Under the pieces are notes generated by a model that was not told the DNA's origin, did no database searches, and was given only the letters and a program-made list of their open reading frames with translations. A stretch of DNA of 64,000 nt from an uncultured Chryseobacterium sp. Lineage in GTDB: Bacteria; Bacteroidota; Bacteroidia; Flavobacteriales; Weeksellaceae. This document shows, one piece after another, positions 8,341 to 16,701 of the stretch (its first letter is position 1; each line of letters starts with the position of its first letter). A program made the translations under genes and the position numbers. The stretch lies in contig CAJYRQ010000015.1 of the NCBI GenBank assembly GCA_913777465.1, forward strand, positions 1-64,000. The letters run 5' to 3'.

Positions 8341-8569
8341 GGCTCTTGGCGACTGGAAGCGGCATTGCAGTCGGAACAATTTTAATCTTTAGCTTCAAAT
8401 ACTGAAGAGTGGAAAATCTGCGTCATCTGCAAAATCTGCTTAAGTTATTTTTCAACGCAAAGATTTTTAGCCTATAGCTTATGGCTACTTGCAGTTGGCA
8501 TGGCAGCTGAAATAATGTAATCTTCAGCTCCAAATACTGAGGAGTAAAAATCTGCGTCATCTTCAGAAT
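8341..8569. repeat. Imperfect direct duplication between the second TerD gene and the exonuclease gene
   Basis: Two copies of an imperfect unit of about 90 bp lie at 8341-8434 and 8483-8569. Shared blocks include CAAATACTGA(A/G)GAGT and AAAATCTGCGTCATCT. No ORF covers them. They look like degenerate intergenic repeats. Confidence 0.6.
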
Positions 8570-8580
8570 TACATAAGTAT

Positions 8581-9102
8581 TTATTTCAGCGCGATTTTCA
8601 GGTCCATTTCGTTTTTCATATACAGCAGGACCTCTGCATTTCCTCTGGCGTCATCTACCGGATGATGGGTATGCGCCGTTTTTCTTAAATGCTTCCATTG
8701 GGCAAAGGTGTCTTTTTCCAGTCCGCAGTATAGATCGGCCAGTCTTCTGGATGAAAACCCGAATGGGTTCTGTCCGATAAAATGATGGAAATACCAGCAG
8801 ATGAACATCCAGTCGAAACCGTTGTTATCGCTGATGAAAATCGGTCTTCCTTTGGAATTTTCCTTAATCCATGTCTCGAATTTAAGCATGACTTCTTTAG
8901 GGTCATCAAAATCCAGGGTTTCCTCTCTTGTGAATCCTGAAACCGCCAGTGCATCAGGATTAAAATTTCCGGAGATCGGTTTTAATTTTCCGTAAAAGGT
9001 CCTGTCCAGATGTTCATCCACCAGAACCGCTCCGAAACAGACCATCGAAAAATCCCCGGGAATCGGCCCGTCCGATTCGATATCAACGACAATATAGCTC
9101 AT
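8581..9102 (-). CDS. 3'-5' exonuclease of the DEDDh (DnaQ-like) family
   Basis: A 173-residue protein starting MSYIVVDIESDGPIPGDF. The exonuclease motifs are D7 and E9 (ExoI), the DNNGFDW region (ExoII) and HHPVDDA (ExoIII), which is the DEDDh arrangement used to trim single-stranded DNA or RNA ends with two metal ions. It is a stand-alone nuclease, not fused to a polymerase. The ATG at 9102 is preferred because the 18-residue upstream extension has no family character. It lies 69 nt downstream of tyrS on the same strand and may be read from the same transcript. Confidence 0.88.
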   Translation of the reverse strand: MSYIVVDIESDGPIPGDFSMVCFGAVLVDEHLDRTFYGKLKPISGNFNPDALAVSGFTREETLDFDDPKEVMLKFETWIKENSKGRPIFISDNNGFDWMFICWYFHHFIGQNPFGFSSRRLADLYCGLEKDTFAQWKHLRKTAHTHHPVDDARGNAEVLLYMKNEMDLKIALK

Positions 9103-9171
9103 GTTCTGTATTTTTAATCTATTTTTTAATCTGACGAATATATCAAAAAATTGCAATTGAAAATCCTGGAT

Positions 9172-10371
9172 TTATAAAAGTTCAAAAAAACTTCTTTTTC
9201 CGATTTTAATTTTTGTTCCCTTCCGCAATTCGATTTCTTCCCGGGGATCGGTTTTGGTAACCGTATCGATCTTTACGCCGCCGTTTTCGATCAGTCTCCG
9301 GATAAAAGATTTGCTTTCCGTATCTTTCAGCCGATGGCATAATTCCACCAGGCTTATTGTGTTCTGGATTGGAAAAAGGGAATCGATGAAGACCGGCTCA
9401 AAAGCCTTTTCTTCGGGATTTTTATTCTGAAACTGGCTCGTGAAAAACCGGTCGGCACGCTCTGCTGCCTCCGGATGATGGTACTGCCGGACGATATTTC
9501 CGGCAATGAGCTTCTTGATATTCATTGGGTTTTCTCCGTTTCTGATTCTCTGTTTCAAATTTTCTTTTTCATCAGGTGAGAAGTTGGTGGTTAGATCAAT
9601 AAACTCATCGATTAAAGAATCGGGAATCGACATGGTTTTTCCGAACATGTCATTCGGTTCGTCGGTTAATCCGATGGTATTGTTTAGCGATTTGCTCATC
9701 TTCTCCGTTCCGTCCAGCCCTTTCAGCAGCGGCATGCACATCACGGTTTGCGCCGGTTTCCCGTGGCTTTCCTGCAGCTGCCTTCCCATGGTGCAGTTGA
9801 AGAGCTGATCGGTGCCTCCCATTTCGATATCGCAGCCGATTTGTACCGAATCGAATCCCTGTAAAATCGGGTACATCAGTTCGTGCATCGCAATCGGGGT
9901 ATTTTCGGCGAACCTTTTACTGAAATCGTTCCGGTGCATCAGCCGGGCAACGGTGACTTTAGACATCAGCTGAATAACTTGCGAAAAAGGCAGTGCATCC
10001 AGCCAATCGGAATTAAAGACAATTTTTGTGTTACCAACGTCAATTATTTTGGAAAGCTGGCTGATGTAAGTTTCCGCATTGTGCCGGACTTCCTCAGCCG
10101 TCAAAGGCCGGCGGGCTTTGTTTTTCCCGGTTGGATCGCCGATTCTTGCCGTAAAGCTTCCGACCACAATCACGACCTGATGGCCCAGTTCCTGAAACTG
10201 TCTTAGCTTTTTCAATACGACGGCGTGCCCCAGATGCAGATCCGGAGCGGTAGGATCGAAGCCCAGCTTGATGATGAGCTTCCTGTTTTCTCTTTCGGCC
10301 TGTGCTAATTTTTCTTCCAGACCGTTCTCGGGCAGAATGATTTCTGCGTTTTCTTTTAATGTACTGATCAT
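9172..10371 (-). CDS. tyrS: Tyrosyl-tRNA synthetase
   Basis: Charges tRNA-Tyr with tyrosine. It is a class I synthetase with HLGH at residues 46-49 (the HIGH signature) and KMSKS at 224-228, plus a C-terminal S4-like RNA-binding region (GGVKIDTVTKTDPREEIELR). The 399-residue length is normal. The sequence around KLGFDPTAPDLHLGHAV suggests the TyrZ-like branch. The gene is preceded by a leader ORF with three Tyr codons and a terminator that ends 21 nt before the ATG, so expression is probably set by charged tRNA-Tyr through attenuation. Confidence 0.97.
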   Translation of the reverse strand: MISTLKENAEIILPENGLEEKLAQAERENRKLIIKLGFDPTAPDLHLGHAVVLKKLRQFQELGHQVVIVVGSFTARIGDPTGKNKARRPLTAEEVRHNAETYISQLSKIIDVGNTKIVFNSDWLDALPFSQVIQLMSKVTVARLMHRNDFSKRFAENTPIAMHELMYPILQGFDSVQIGCDIEMGGTDQLFNCTMGRQLQESHGKPAQTVMCMPLLKGLDGTEKMSKSLNNTIGLTDEPNDMFGKTMSIPDSLIDEFIDLTTNFSPDEKENLKQRIRNGENPMNIKKLIAGNIVRQYHHPEAAERADRFFTSQFQNKNPEEKAFEPVFIDSLFPIQNTISLVELCHRLKDTESKSFIRRLIENGGVKIDTVTKTDPREEIELRKGTKIKIGKRSFFELL

Positions 10372-10391
10372 TTTTCTTGAATTTTAACATG

Positions 10392-10418
10392 AAAAAACCC
10401 GGACGAATGGTCCGGGTT
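10392..10418 (-). terminator. Attenuator terminator in the tyrS leader
   Basis: On the minus strand AACCCGGAC (10418-10410), loop CATTC, GTCCGGGTT (10404-10396) and then a run of T to 10392. The 9-bp GC-rich stem with T-tract sits between the leader ORF and tyrS, so it can stop transcription before tyrS. Confidence 0.88.
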
Positions 10419-10487
10419 CCTTATTATTTTAGTTAAATTTTTTTACTGAAATAAATCTACAGAAGCTTTCCCGAACCTTTGGCCGGG
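10409..10487 (-). promoter_or_regulatory. Alternative hairpin arms of the tyrS attenuator
   Basis: Arm 1, CCCGGCC (10487-10481), begins at the last base of the third Tyr codon and can pair with arm 2, GGTTCGGG (10477-10470). Arm 2 can instead pair over 8 bp, one of them G-U, with arm 3, CCCGGACC (10416-10409), which is the 5' side of the terminator. The 1:2, 2:3 and 3:4 pairings are mutually exclusive. A ribosome stalled on the Tyr codons would cover arm 1, freeing arm 2 to block the terminator. Confidence 0.75.
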
Positions 10488-10540
10488 TAATAATAATTGC
10501 TGAAAAAAGGCAATCGTAAGATATTGTTGAGTTGCTTCAT
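10457..10540 (-). CDS. tyrS leader peptide (27 aa, three consecutive Tyr codons)
   Basis: The minus strand reads ATG at 10540, then 27 codons to TAG at 10459-10457. The peptide is MKQLNNILRLPFFSN, YYY, PAKGSGKLL. The Tyr codons TAT TAT TAC (10495-10487) lie immediately before the first regulatory stem. Three Tyr in a row upstream of tyrosyl-tRNA synthetase is very unlikely by chance and is the expected design of an attenuation sensor. A TAnnTTTG box ends 5 nt before the ATG. The peptide itself probably has no function beyond its translation. Confidence 0.8.
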   Translation of the reverse strand: MKQLNNILRLPFFSNYYYPAKGSGKLL

Positions 10541-10545
10541 TGATG

Positions 10546-10553
10546 CAAATATA
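10546..10553 (-). promoter_or_regulatory. -7 box of the tyrS leader transcript
   Basis: TATATTTG on the minus strand, followed by CATCA and the leader-peptide ATG. No TTG is found at the usual -33 distance. Confidence 0.6.
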
Positions 10554-10588
10554 AAAGTTTTTTTAATTCTGTAAAAAAAATATTCAGG

Positions 10589-11209
10589 TTATGAATGGGG
10601 CAGCATGAGAATATTCCCTTTATAAAATTTAGTGCCGTCATACAATTCGGAAAAGTGGTGATGGAGTTCCGCTGCGGGGAATTCAACCGGTTTTTTTTCA
10701 TGAACTGCCGCCTCAGCAACTGAATAAAGGTCTTTATTGCCAGATTTCAGATAGTCGAAATGAAAATTCGTCTCGCTGTTTTCATTTATCAATCCTGAAA
10801 AAAATATTCCGTACATCAGGAAACGGTTAAATGCTCCTGCCTCTGTTTTATGGCCAAGGCTGATGTGCAAGTGCTTTTCATAATCGGATACGACCTGATG
10901 AAACGCCCTTATTTCCGAAGAATCCGAAATTTCATAAAAAACATCAATCCCATGAGTAAACAGCCGGTTTCTGAATTCTTCCGGATCCGATTTGCATCCT
11001 GCATCGAACCATCTGAAAAGATCCTGCATTTCCTCTTTTGAGAGATGCTCGATATGATCCAGCGCTTTCTTTTTAATAAGCTCCAGGCTTGTCTTCTTAT
11101 CATCTTTTAAGAATGGGAGTATATGCTCTTCTTCACGGCAGAGTTTGTTGTACAAATTGATTTTTGCCACAACCGGATTGGTCTTAATGAAATAGAGTTT
11201 TTCTGCCAT
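10589..11209 (-). CDS. Hypothetical cytosolic protein (206 aa)
   Basis: A 206-residue soluble protein starting MAEKLYFIKTNPVVAKINLY. It has no signal peptide or membrane segment, is rich in charged residues, and contains several predicted helices (for example LELIKKKALDHIEHLSKEEMQ) and a His-rich ELHHHFSELY near the end. No family was recognised. Codon use resembles its neighbours, so it is probably a genuine gene. It stands alone on the minus strand, with the tyrS leader promoter just downstream. Confidence 0.6.
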   Translation of the reverse strand: MAEKLYFIKTNPVVAKINLYNKLCREEEHILPFLKDDKKTSLELIKKKALDHIEHLSKEEMQDLFRWFDAGCKSDPEEFRNRLFTHGIDVFYEISDSSEIRAFHQVVSDYEKHLHISLGHKTEAGAFNRFLMYGIFFSGLINENSETNFHFDYLKSGNKDLYSVAEAAVHEKKPVEFPAAELHHHFSELYDGTKFYKGNILMLPHS

Positions 11210-11339
11210 ATTTATTATGTGATGCCTTGTATTCCAGCAATTTCATTACTAAGATAATGAAAAAAACAGATGAAATTGCAGGCTTTCGCAATTTCACAGA
11301 TTTTTAATGATTTTTAGTCAGATAAGAATTTTATTATGA

Positions 11340-11726
11340 TTATTGAGACTGCGGATCAAAATAGGCTTTGAAGGTTAGCGGATCCTCAGATTTGTCTTCT
11401 GCAGTTTCCAGATATTCATGATACTCTTCAGGATGCATTTCCATATAGACCATGACAATGGCCAGATTGATGTACAGGTTTTTATCAACGGATCCCAGCC
11501 GTAATGCCTTCTGCAGATACTCCAATGCTTTTTCGTTTTCCCCCATATCCGAATATACCGCTCCGATATTGATCAAAGCAGCAGTATTCTCAGGTTCTGC
11601 CGATAAAATATCATCCAGTTCCTGAATCAGCAGATCGTTAATTTCATCCCAGTGGTCTTCATTTTCCCATCGTTTGGCCTGAAGTTTTTTTACGTTTTGA
11701 AGTCTTGCAGTGATATTGTTTATCAT
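11340..11726 (-). CDS. Tetratricopeptide-repeat protein (128 aa)
   Basis: The central part contains two or so TPR helices: PENTAALINIGAVYSDMGEN, EKALEYLQKALRLGSVDKNL, and YINLAIVMVYMEMHPEEYHE. The pattern of small and aromatic residues is that of TPR motifs, which act as protein-binding scaffolds. There is no signal peptide, so it is probably cytosolic. It lies 42 nt downstream of a secreted protein gene that also has TPR-like helices, so the two may form an operon. The partner is unknown. Confidence 0.72.
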   Translation of the reverse strand: MINNITARLQNVKKLQAKRWENEDHWDEINDLLIQELDDILSAEPENTAALINIGAVYSDMGENEKALEYLQKALRLGSVDKNLYINLAIVMVYMEMHPEEYHEYLETAEDKSEDPLTFKAYFDPQSQ

Positions 11727-11768
11727 GTCAATTTACGGATTAATTATTTGTCATATTGTATAAAAGAC

Positions 11769-12560
11769 TTATTCTTCGGTATAATCCCCTTTTTTTAATT
11801 GAGATTTCCAATGGGTAAGGTCGGAGTATCTGATCAAAATCTGATCCATCGCTGATGAATACCCATTGTAAGCTCCCAATAATCTTCCTTTTTTATCTGC
11901 TATCAAAGTAATTTTATTGGGCTTGCATCTGAAAGCAGCTTCATAAATAGAAATTCCTTCAAAGAAATTATTTACCAGAAAGGGAAAGTAAGCGGTACCG
12001 TCACCATACTTAAAGACAGCTTTCAGTATTTTCGTTAGCATAGCAAAATGTAAAGAAGAAAGTTTTTCATCTCCTGTTTTTTTGTAAGCCAGGGAAATTT
12101 CTTTATGGCCGGTAATGTTATTCGGACTTTTAGCCAGAAGGATTTTAGCCGTTGCAATGGCGTCCGGATATTTTTGTTCTTCGATCTGTTTATAGGCTTT
12201 GTTAGCCAGGCTGTCCAGAAGTCGGGGATCAATCTGATTTTTGGAAATCTTAAACTTGGTAAAACTTATAATCTGTTCCGGTGTTATCGTAGAATCCAAC
12301 TTCACGAGCTTTTCTTCGACTGTCTGATGAAAATAAACCGAACGTTCATCTTCCGAAGCCGAAAGCGGAATGGTAAAAGCGGGAAATGTTTTTACGGATT
12401 CTTCTCCATACATCCTCAAAGAGCCGGTGTCGTTTTTGCCGGTGGTATTGTGTTTCGGAGGCTTCGGAGGTGGCGGTGGAACTTTTTGTGCAAATAAGAG
12501 CGCTTCAAATAAAAAAAGAATAATTGTGAAAAGTTTTGAAAACTGTATATTTATTGTCAT
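11769..12560 (-). CDS. Secreted TPR-like protein with proline-rich N-terminus (possibly DUF4919)
   Basis: The preferred start at 12560 gives a signal peptide (MTINIQFSKLFTIILFLFEA, then LLFAQ), directly followed by the proline run VPPPPPKPPKH. The rest has paired helices resembling TPRs (KAYKQIEEQKYPDAIATAKILLAKSPNN, EISLAYKKTGDEKLSSLHFA). The C-terminal block is FKYGDGTAYFPFLVNNFFEG. That block resembles what I recall of DUF4919, but this is not certain. The protein should be periplasmic or surface-bound. The function is unknown. Confidence 0.65.
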   Translation of the reverse strand: MTINIQFSKLFTIILFLFEALLFAQKVPPPPPKPPKHNTTGKNDTGSLRMYGEESVKTFPAFTIPLSASEDERSVYFHQTVEEKLVKLDSTITPEQIISFTKFKISKNQIDPRLLDSLANKAYKQIEEQKYPDAIATAKILLAKSPNNITGHKEISLAYKKTGDEKLSSLHFAMLTKILKAVFKYGDGTAYFPFLVNNFFEGISIYEAAFRCKPNKITLIADKKGRLLGAYNGYSSAMDQILIRYSDLTHWKSQLKKGDYTEE

Positions 12561-12689
12561 AGTGGAATTTATTTTTGCGAAATTAAAAATATTTATCATA
12601 GGCAATCATATTTTCATTCCGTTATCAAAGCCATATCCAATTTAATTTTTTAACGGATTAACAAAATAAATAAAAAGTAGGCAGGTAAT

Positions 12690-12788
12690 TCACAGGGTTT
12701 CTATTGGTAAAGCCGTAAACAGATCATTTTCTCTTAAGACTCCGGGAAGTACGGAGGGCACAAAACTTTCTTCTTCCGTTTCATACAT
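12690..12788 (-). CDS. Possible very small ORF (32 aa) after the GNAT gene
   Basis: The minus strand reads ATG at 12788 and 32 codons to TGA at 12690, starting MYETEEESFVPSVLPGVL and ending LPIETL. It lies 12 nt downstream of the GNAT stop on the same strand. Codons look ordinary, but the ORF is short enough to be chance and no family was recognised. Confidence 0.25.
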   Translation of the reverse strand: MYETEEESFVPSVLPGVLRENDLFTALPIETL

Positions 12789-12800
12789 TTAAAAATCATC

Positions 12801-13274
12801 TTAATTTAAAAGTTTCTCCATCTTGATATCTGCCCGCTCATACAGACCCGGTTCGAGCGGGATTTCCCGGAACCCGTATTTTTGATAAAGATGTATGGCG
12901 GATTGTAATTTTGTATTGGAATACAGGATCAGTTTTTCGATTGACTGTTCTTCTGCAAATTTGATACATTGCTCAAGCAAAGCGGTTCCGATACCGTACC
13001 CTTGTGCCTTTCCGGAAACAGCCATTTTGCCGAGTTCGAAAACAGATTCGGTTTTTTTCAGTAAGGAAGCAGTACCCACAATTTCACCCTCCAGTTTTGC
13101 GTAAAAGATGAATCCGCCTTTGTCTATGATTTCTTTTTTAGGATCAGATAATGAAATGCGATCCCCTTCTTCGATCCGGAAATATTTTTCCAGCCATTCA
13201 TAGTTGAGGATTTTGATGTAATCCTGAAGATTATCGGTAAAGGGAATGATTTTGATAGGATGAAGCTGTTTCAT
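12801..13274 (-). CDS. GNAT family N-acetyltransferase
   Basis: A 157-residue acetyl-CoA-dependent transferase of the GCN5 fold. The core motifs are GEIVGTASLLKK (beta4), ELGKMAVSGKAQGYGIGTAL (motif A with the acetyl-CoA loop QGYGIGTAL) and LYSNTKLQSAIHLYQKYGF (motif B). The ATG at 13274 is preferred to one six codons upstream. The substrate cannot be read from the sequence; small-molecule or protein amines are the usual targets. Confidence 0.88.
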   Translation of the reverse strand: MKQLHPIKIIPFTDNLQDYIKILNYEWLEKYFRIEEGDRISLSDPKKEIIDKGGFIFYAKLEGEIVGTASLLKKTESVFELGKMAVSGKAQGYGIGTALLEQCIKFAEEQSIEKLILYSNTKLQSAIHLYQKYGFREIPLEPGLYERADIKMEKLLN

Positions 13275-13405
13275 AAGGCATTGAATTTTCATTGTTTACT
13301 CTGAAGTTTTAATTTTATTCTATCCTAAAGAGATCGAGTATGTTAATTTTAGTTTTAATGATTTTATTAAAATAGAAATTCGGATAAAAAAGGTATTTAA
13401 ATAAT

Positions 13406-13843
13406 TTAAAAATTCTGATATCTTCTTTTAAAATCAGCCCCATTCTCATATTCTGCGGGATTCACAAAAGTAATAACTCCAATATCGGAATTTAACCTTT
13501 TCTTCAGATCCTTTAAATAAATTTCAGCTAGTGCAATGGTGCCGTCAATCGTCAGGCTGAATATGGTTTTATTATCATTTGTTATATTTACACCAAACAT
13601 AATTGTGTCGGGATTATCTTGATGCTGATTCCAGTAAAATGTTTGTTGGACATGCTCCGTATCTACAAAGTAATCGATCATTTCTTTATTGCTTTCAAAG
13701 CCTTTCTCACTATCCGGTCTGGAGGTGTAATCTAAATTTAATGGTTCGTGTTTCGGCAGGTACAAATTTAAAAGGCTGAATATTTTTTCGGATGACTTTC
13801 CGTCAAAATACACCTGGCAGACCATATCCTGTATAAATTCCAT
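13406..13843 (-). CDS. Hypothetical protein (145 aa)
   Basis: A 145-residue acidic protein without a signal peptide or membrane helix. It contains alternating strands (DTIMFGVNITNDNKTIFSLTIDG) and a helix (ALAEIYLKDLKKRLN), an alpha/beta layout. No conserved family was recognised. It lies downstream of a bidirectional terminator shared with the M3 peptidase region, so it probably has its own transcript. Confidence 0.55.
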   Translation of the reverse strand: MEFIQDMVCQVYFDGKSSEKIFSLLNLYLPKHEPLNLDYTSRPDSEKGFESNKEMIDYFVDTEHVQQTFYWNQHQDNPDTIMFGVNITNDNKTIFSLTIDGTIALAEIYLKDLKKRLNSDIGVITFVNPAEYENGADFKRRYQNF

Positions 13844-13861
13844 GGCACTAATTTAAAATAA

Positions 13862-13891
13862 AAAACCATTAAGCTGATTCACTTAATGGTT
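13862..13891. terminator. Terminator downstream of the M3 peptidase
   Basis: An 11-bp stem, AAACCATTAAG/CTTAATGGTTT, with an 8-nt loop and A/T-rich flanks on both sides. It lies just after the peptidase stop. Confidence 0.8.
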
Positions 13892-13902
13892 TAAAAATAT
13901 TT

Positions 13903-15951
13903 TTATCCAAACGCCCTCTTCAGCAAACTCTCCACTTTCGGTTCGCTTCCCCGGAAGCTTTTGTACAGCTCCATCGGATCTTTGGTACCGCCGGAGGAAA
14001 GCAGGACCTTGTATTTGGCCGCAATTTCCGGATTGAAGATTCCGTTTTCCTTGAAATACTGGAAGGCGTCGGCATCCAGGACTTCCGCCCATTTGTAGGA
14101 GTAATATCCTGCCGAATACCCGCCCTGGAAAATATGCGAAAAGCTCGGACTCATCGCCGTTTCAGGATTGGCAGGGTAGAGTTGGGTGGCTTTCGTGTAC
14201 TCATCCTCAAACTCCTTCACACTTTTATGCTCCAGGTCTCCGACTTTCGTGTGGTAATTCATATCCAGCAAGCCGAAACCGAGCTGTCTCAGCGTCTGGT
14301 AGCCTTCCATAAAGTTTTTCGACTGGGCGATTTTTTCTATTTTTTCATCCGGTAAAACTTCTCCGGTTTTATAATGTTTCGCAAACGTTTTCAGGAATTC
14401 CGGCTCGTAGCAGAAATTTTCCAGGAACTGCGACGGCAATTCTACAAAATCCCATTTCACGGAAGTTCCGGAAAGGGTAGGGTATTGCGTATCGGCCAGC
14501 ATCCCATGGAGCGCATGGCCGAATTCATGGAACAGCGTGGTTACCTCCTGGAAGGTCAGTAAACTTGGTGTATCCTTCGTCGGTTTGCTGAAATTGCAGA
14601 CGATCGAAATGTGCGGGCGCGAATTGTCACCATCTTTTTGGTACTGGTTTTTGTAGCTTGTCATCCAGGCGCCGGCTCTTTTGCCTTTTCGCGGGAAATA
14701 GTCTACGTACAGCAGGGCTTTAAAGGCTTCCGGCTGATGATCGCCGGATGAATGGCTTTCTCCTTCCCAGACTTCATATACTTTTACCTCCTTATGGTAT
14801 TTCGGAATGTCATTTCTTTCTTTAAAACTCAGCCCGAATAAAGTATGAGCCAAACCAAAAACGGCATCCTGAACCTGGTTCAACGGGAAATAAGGTTTCA
14901 GTTCTTCGTCGTTTAAATCATATTTCGCTTTGCGGAGTTTTTCAGCATAAAAGGCGTGGTCGTAAGCCTGCATGTCATCAATCCCATCGGCTTTTGCCAA
15001 TGTCTTTAATTCCTCGATTTCTTTTGCGGCGTAAGGTTGCGCCTTGGTTAAAAGTTCATTCAGGAAATCGATTACTTTTGCCGGAGATTTTGCCATCCGC
15101 TCCTCCAATACGTACTCCGCATAATTTTCATAGCCTAAAAGCTGCGCCTTCTGCTGTTTTAAGGAAAGCAGTTCTTTAATTAAATGCTGGTTATCGAACT
15201 CGCCGCCGTCAAAAGATTTTTTACCGTTGGCCAATGCCAGTTCTTTTCTCAGCGCCCGGTTTTCCGCATACGTCATGAAAGGGATGTAGCTCGGGTATTG
15301 AAGCGTCACGACCCAGCCTTCCAGGTTTCGTTCTTTCGCTTCTTCGGCGTATTGTTCCAAGATGGCTTCCGGAATTCCTGCCAGATCTTCCTTATCGGTA
15401 ATGTGTTTGAAATAATTATTCGTTGAAGCCAGGACATTCTGCCCGAACTGAAGCGACTTTAAAGATAAATCCATATTGATTTTCTTTAATTTTTCTTTGT
15501 CTTCTTCATTCAGCAGGGCACCGCTTCGTACAAAACCTTTGTAGGTTTCGTTCAAAAGCATCTGATGTTCTTCGTTGAGGTTGTATTTTTCCTTTTCGTC
15601 GTATACTTTTTTAATTTTATTGAACAAAGCTTCGTTCTGGGAAATCTTTGAAGAATATTCCGTTAAGATCGGAGAAACTTCCTGGGCGATTTGCTGAAGC
15701 TCATCGCTGGTTTCGGCAGAATTCAGGTTAAAAAAAACATTGGACGCCCTGTCCAGCTGCTCGCCTGAATAGGCCAGGGCTTCAATTACATTTTCGAAAG
15801 TTGGCTCTTCAGGGTTACTGACGATCGCATCGATCTCGTCTTCGGATTTTTTAATAAGTTCTTTAAAAGCGGGAAGATAATCTTCATTGCTGATCTGATC
15901 GAAAGGAGCCGAATGATATGGAGTATTGAATGGTTCCGTTAAAATATTCAT
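13903..15951 (-). CDS. M3 family metallopeptidase (oligopeptidase A / dipeptidyl carboxypeptidase type)
   Basis: A 682-residue zinc peptidase with the HEXXH motif in TTLFHEFGHALHGML around residue 470 and the downstream glutamate region FVELPSQFLENF. The N-terminus, NILTEPFNTPYHSAPFDQI, and the overall length match the Dcp/PrlC branch, which degrades short peptides released by other proteases or signal-peptide remnants. There is no signal peptide, so it is probably cytosolic. It is a single gene bounded by a terminator. Confidence 0.93.
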   Translation of the reverse strand: MNILTEPFNTPYHSAPFDQISNEDYLPAFKELIKKSEDEIDAIVSNPEEPTFENVIEALAYSGEQLDRASNVFFNLNSAETSDELQQIAQEVSPILTEYSSKISQNEALFNKIKKVYDEKEKYNLNEEHQMLLNETYKGFVRSGALLNEEDKEKLKKINMDLSLKSLQFGQNVLASTNNYFKHITDKEDLAGIPEAILEQYAEEAKERNLEGWVVTLQYPSYIPFMTYAENRALRKELALANGKKSFDGGEFDNQHLIKELLSLKQQKAQLLGYENYAEYVLEERMAKSPAKVIDFLNELLTKAQPYAAKEIEELKTLAKADGIDDMQAYDHAFYAEKLRKAKYDLNDEELKPYFPLNQVQDAVFGLAHTLFGLSFKERNDIPKYHKEVKVYEVWEGESHSSGDHQPEAFKALLYVDYFPRKGKRAGAWMTSYKNQYQKDGDNSRPHISIVCNFSKPTKDTPSLLTFQEVTTLFHEFGHALHGMLADTQYPTLSGTSVKWDFVELPSQFLENFCYEPEFLKTFAKHYKTGEVLPDEKIEKIAQSKNFMEGYQTLRQLGFGLLDMNYHTKVGDLEHKSVKEFEDEYTKATQLYPANPETAMSPSFSHIFQGGYSAGYYSYKWAEVLDADAFQYFKENGIFNPEIAAKYKVLLSSGGTKDPMELYKSFRGSEPKVESLLKRAFG

Positions 15952-16162
15952 AGTCTGATTTTAATATTTGTAAATGTAATGATTCTGATGAACCGACACC
16001 GAAATTCCTCAAAAATAATGCCTGTGCCCGTAAGTATGACAAAATAGGACGGGATCGCATAATCTTGTCATATGCAAAGCCGGAATATACCGGAATTGAT
16101 TACATTTGACAGCGTCCAAGTCTCATTCTTATCGGAAAATTAATCTGTAAAATACGGTGACT

Positions 16163-16696
16163 ATGAAAACATTTTTAAAAATGATCGGTGTCCTGGTTCT
16201 CTTATTTCTCGTGTATGCTGTAATTGCCATGCTGGCTTTCGGCAATAAGTATCATTATGAAAAATCTATCATCATCCATGCACCGAAGGAAAGTGTCTGG
16301 CAGCAGATCAGCTCGATGCAGGCGGTTAACCGATGGAACCCGTGGCTGAAGCTGGATCCCGGAATGAAGATTGTGTATTCGGGAACAGAGGGGCAGGTTG
16401 GCGATAAGTACTGCTGGGACAGCAAAAACGACGAGGCAGGCGCAGGCTGCCAGGAAATCAAAGAACTGGTTCCGTACCAAAGGCAGAAAACGGAAATGAT
16501 TTTTAAAAAGCCGTTTGAAGGGGAGGCAGTGTCCGAAATGATCCTTTACCCGGAAGGAAATGCAACGAAGGTAACCTGGACCATGGATACCGAGCAGGAT
16601 GCCATGATGAAGATCATGAGGCCGGTGATGGATTACCAGATGGGAAAATCCTACGGAGAAGGTCTCGATAGCCTGAAAAAACTAGCTGAACAATAA
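16163..16696 (+). CDS. SRPBCC family (polyketide cyclase/START-like) protein
   Basis: The N-terminus has one hydrophobic segment (FLKMIGVLVLLFLVYAVIAML), followed by KSIIIHAPKESVWQQISSMQAVNRWNPW, the usual start of a START-like lipid- or ligand-binding domain. The domain runs to the end of the 178-residue protein. It is probably membrane-tethered with the domain facing the periplasm. The frame opens 2 codons earlier at a GTG; the ATG at 16163 is chosen. The ligand is unknown. Confidence 0.8.
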   Translation: MKTFLKMIGVLVLLFLVYAVIAMLAFGNKYHYEKSIIIHAPKESVWQQISSMQAVNRWNPWLKLDPGMKIVYSGTEGQVGDKYCWDSKNDEAGAGCQEIKELVPYQRQKTEMIFKKPFEGEAVSEMILYPEGNATKVTWTMDTEQDAMMKIMRPVMDYQMGKSYGEGLDSLKKLAEQ

Positions 16697-16701
16697 AACG
16701 A

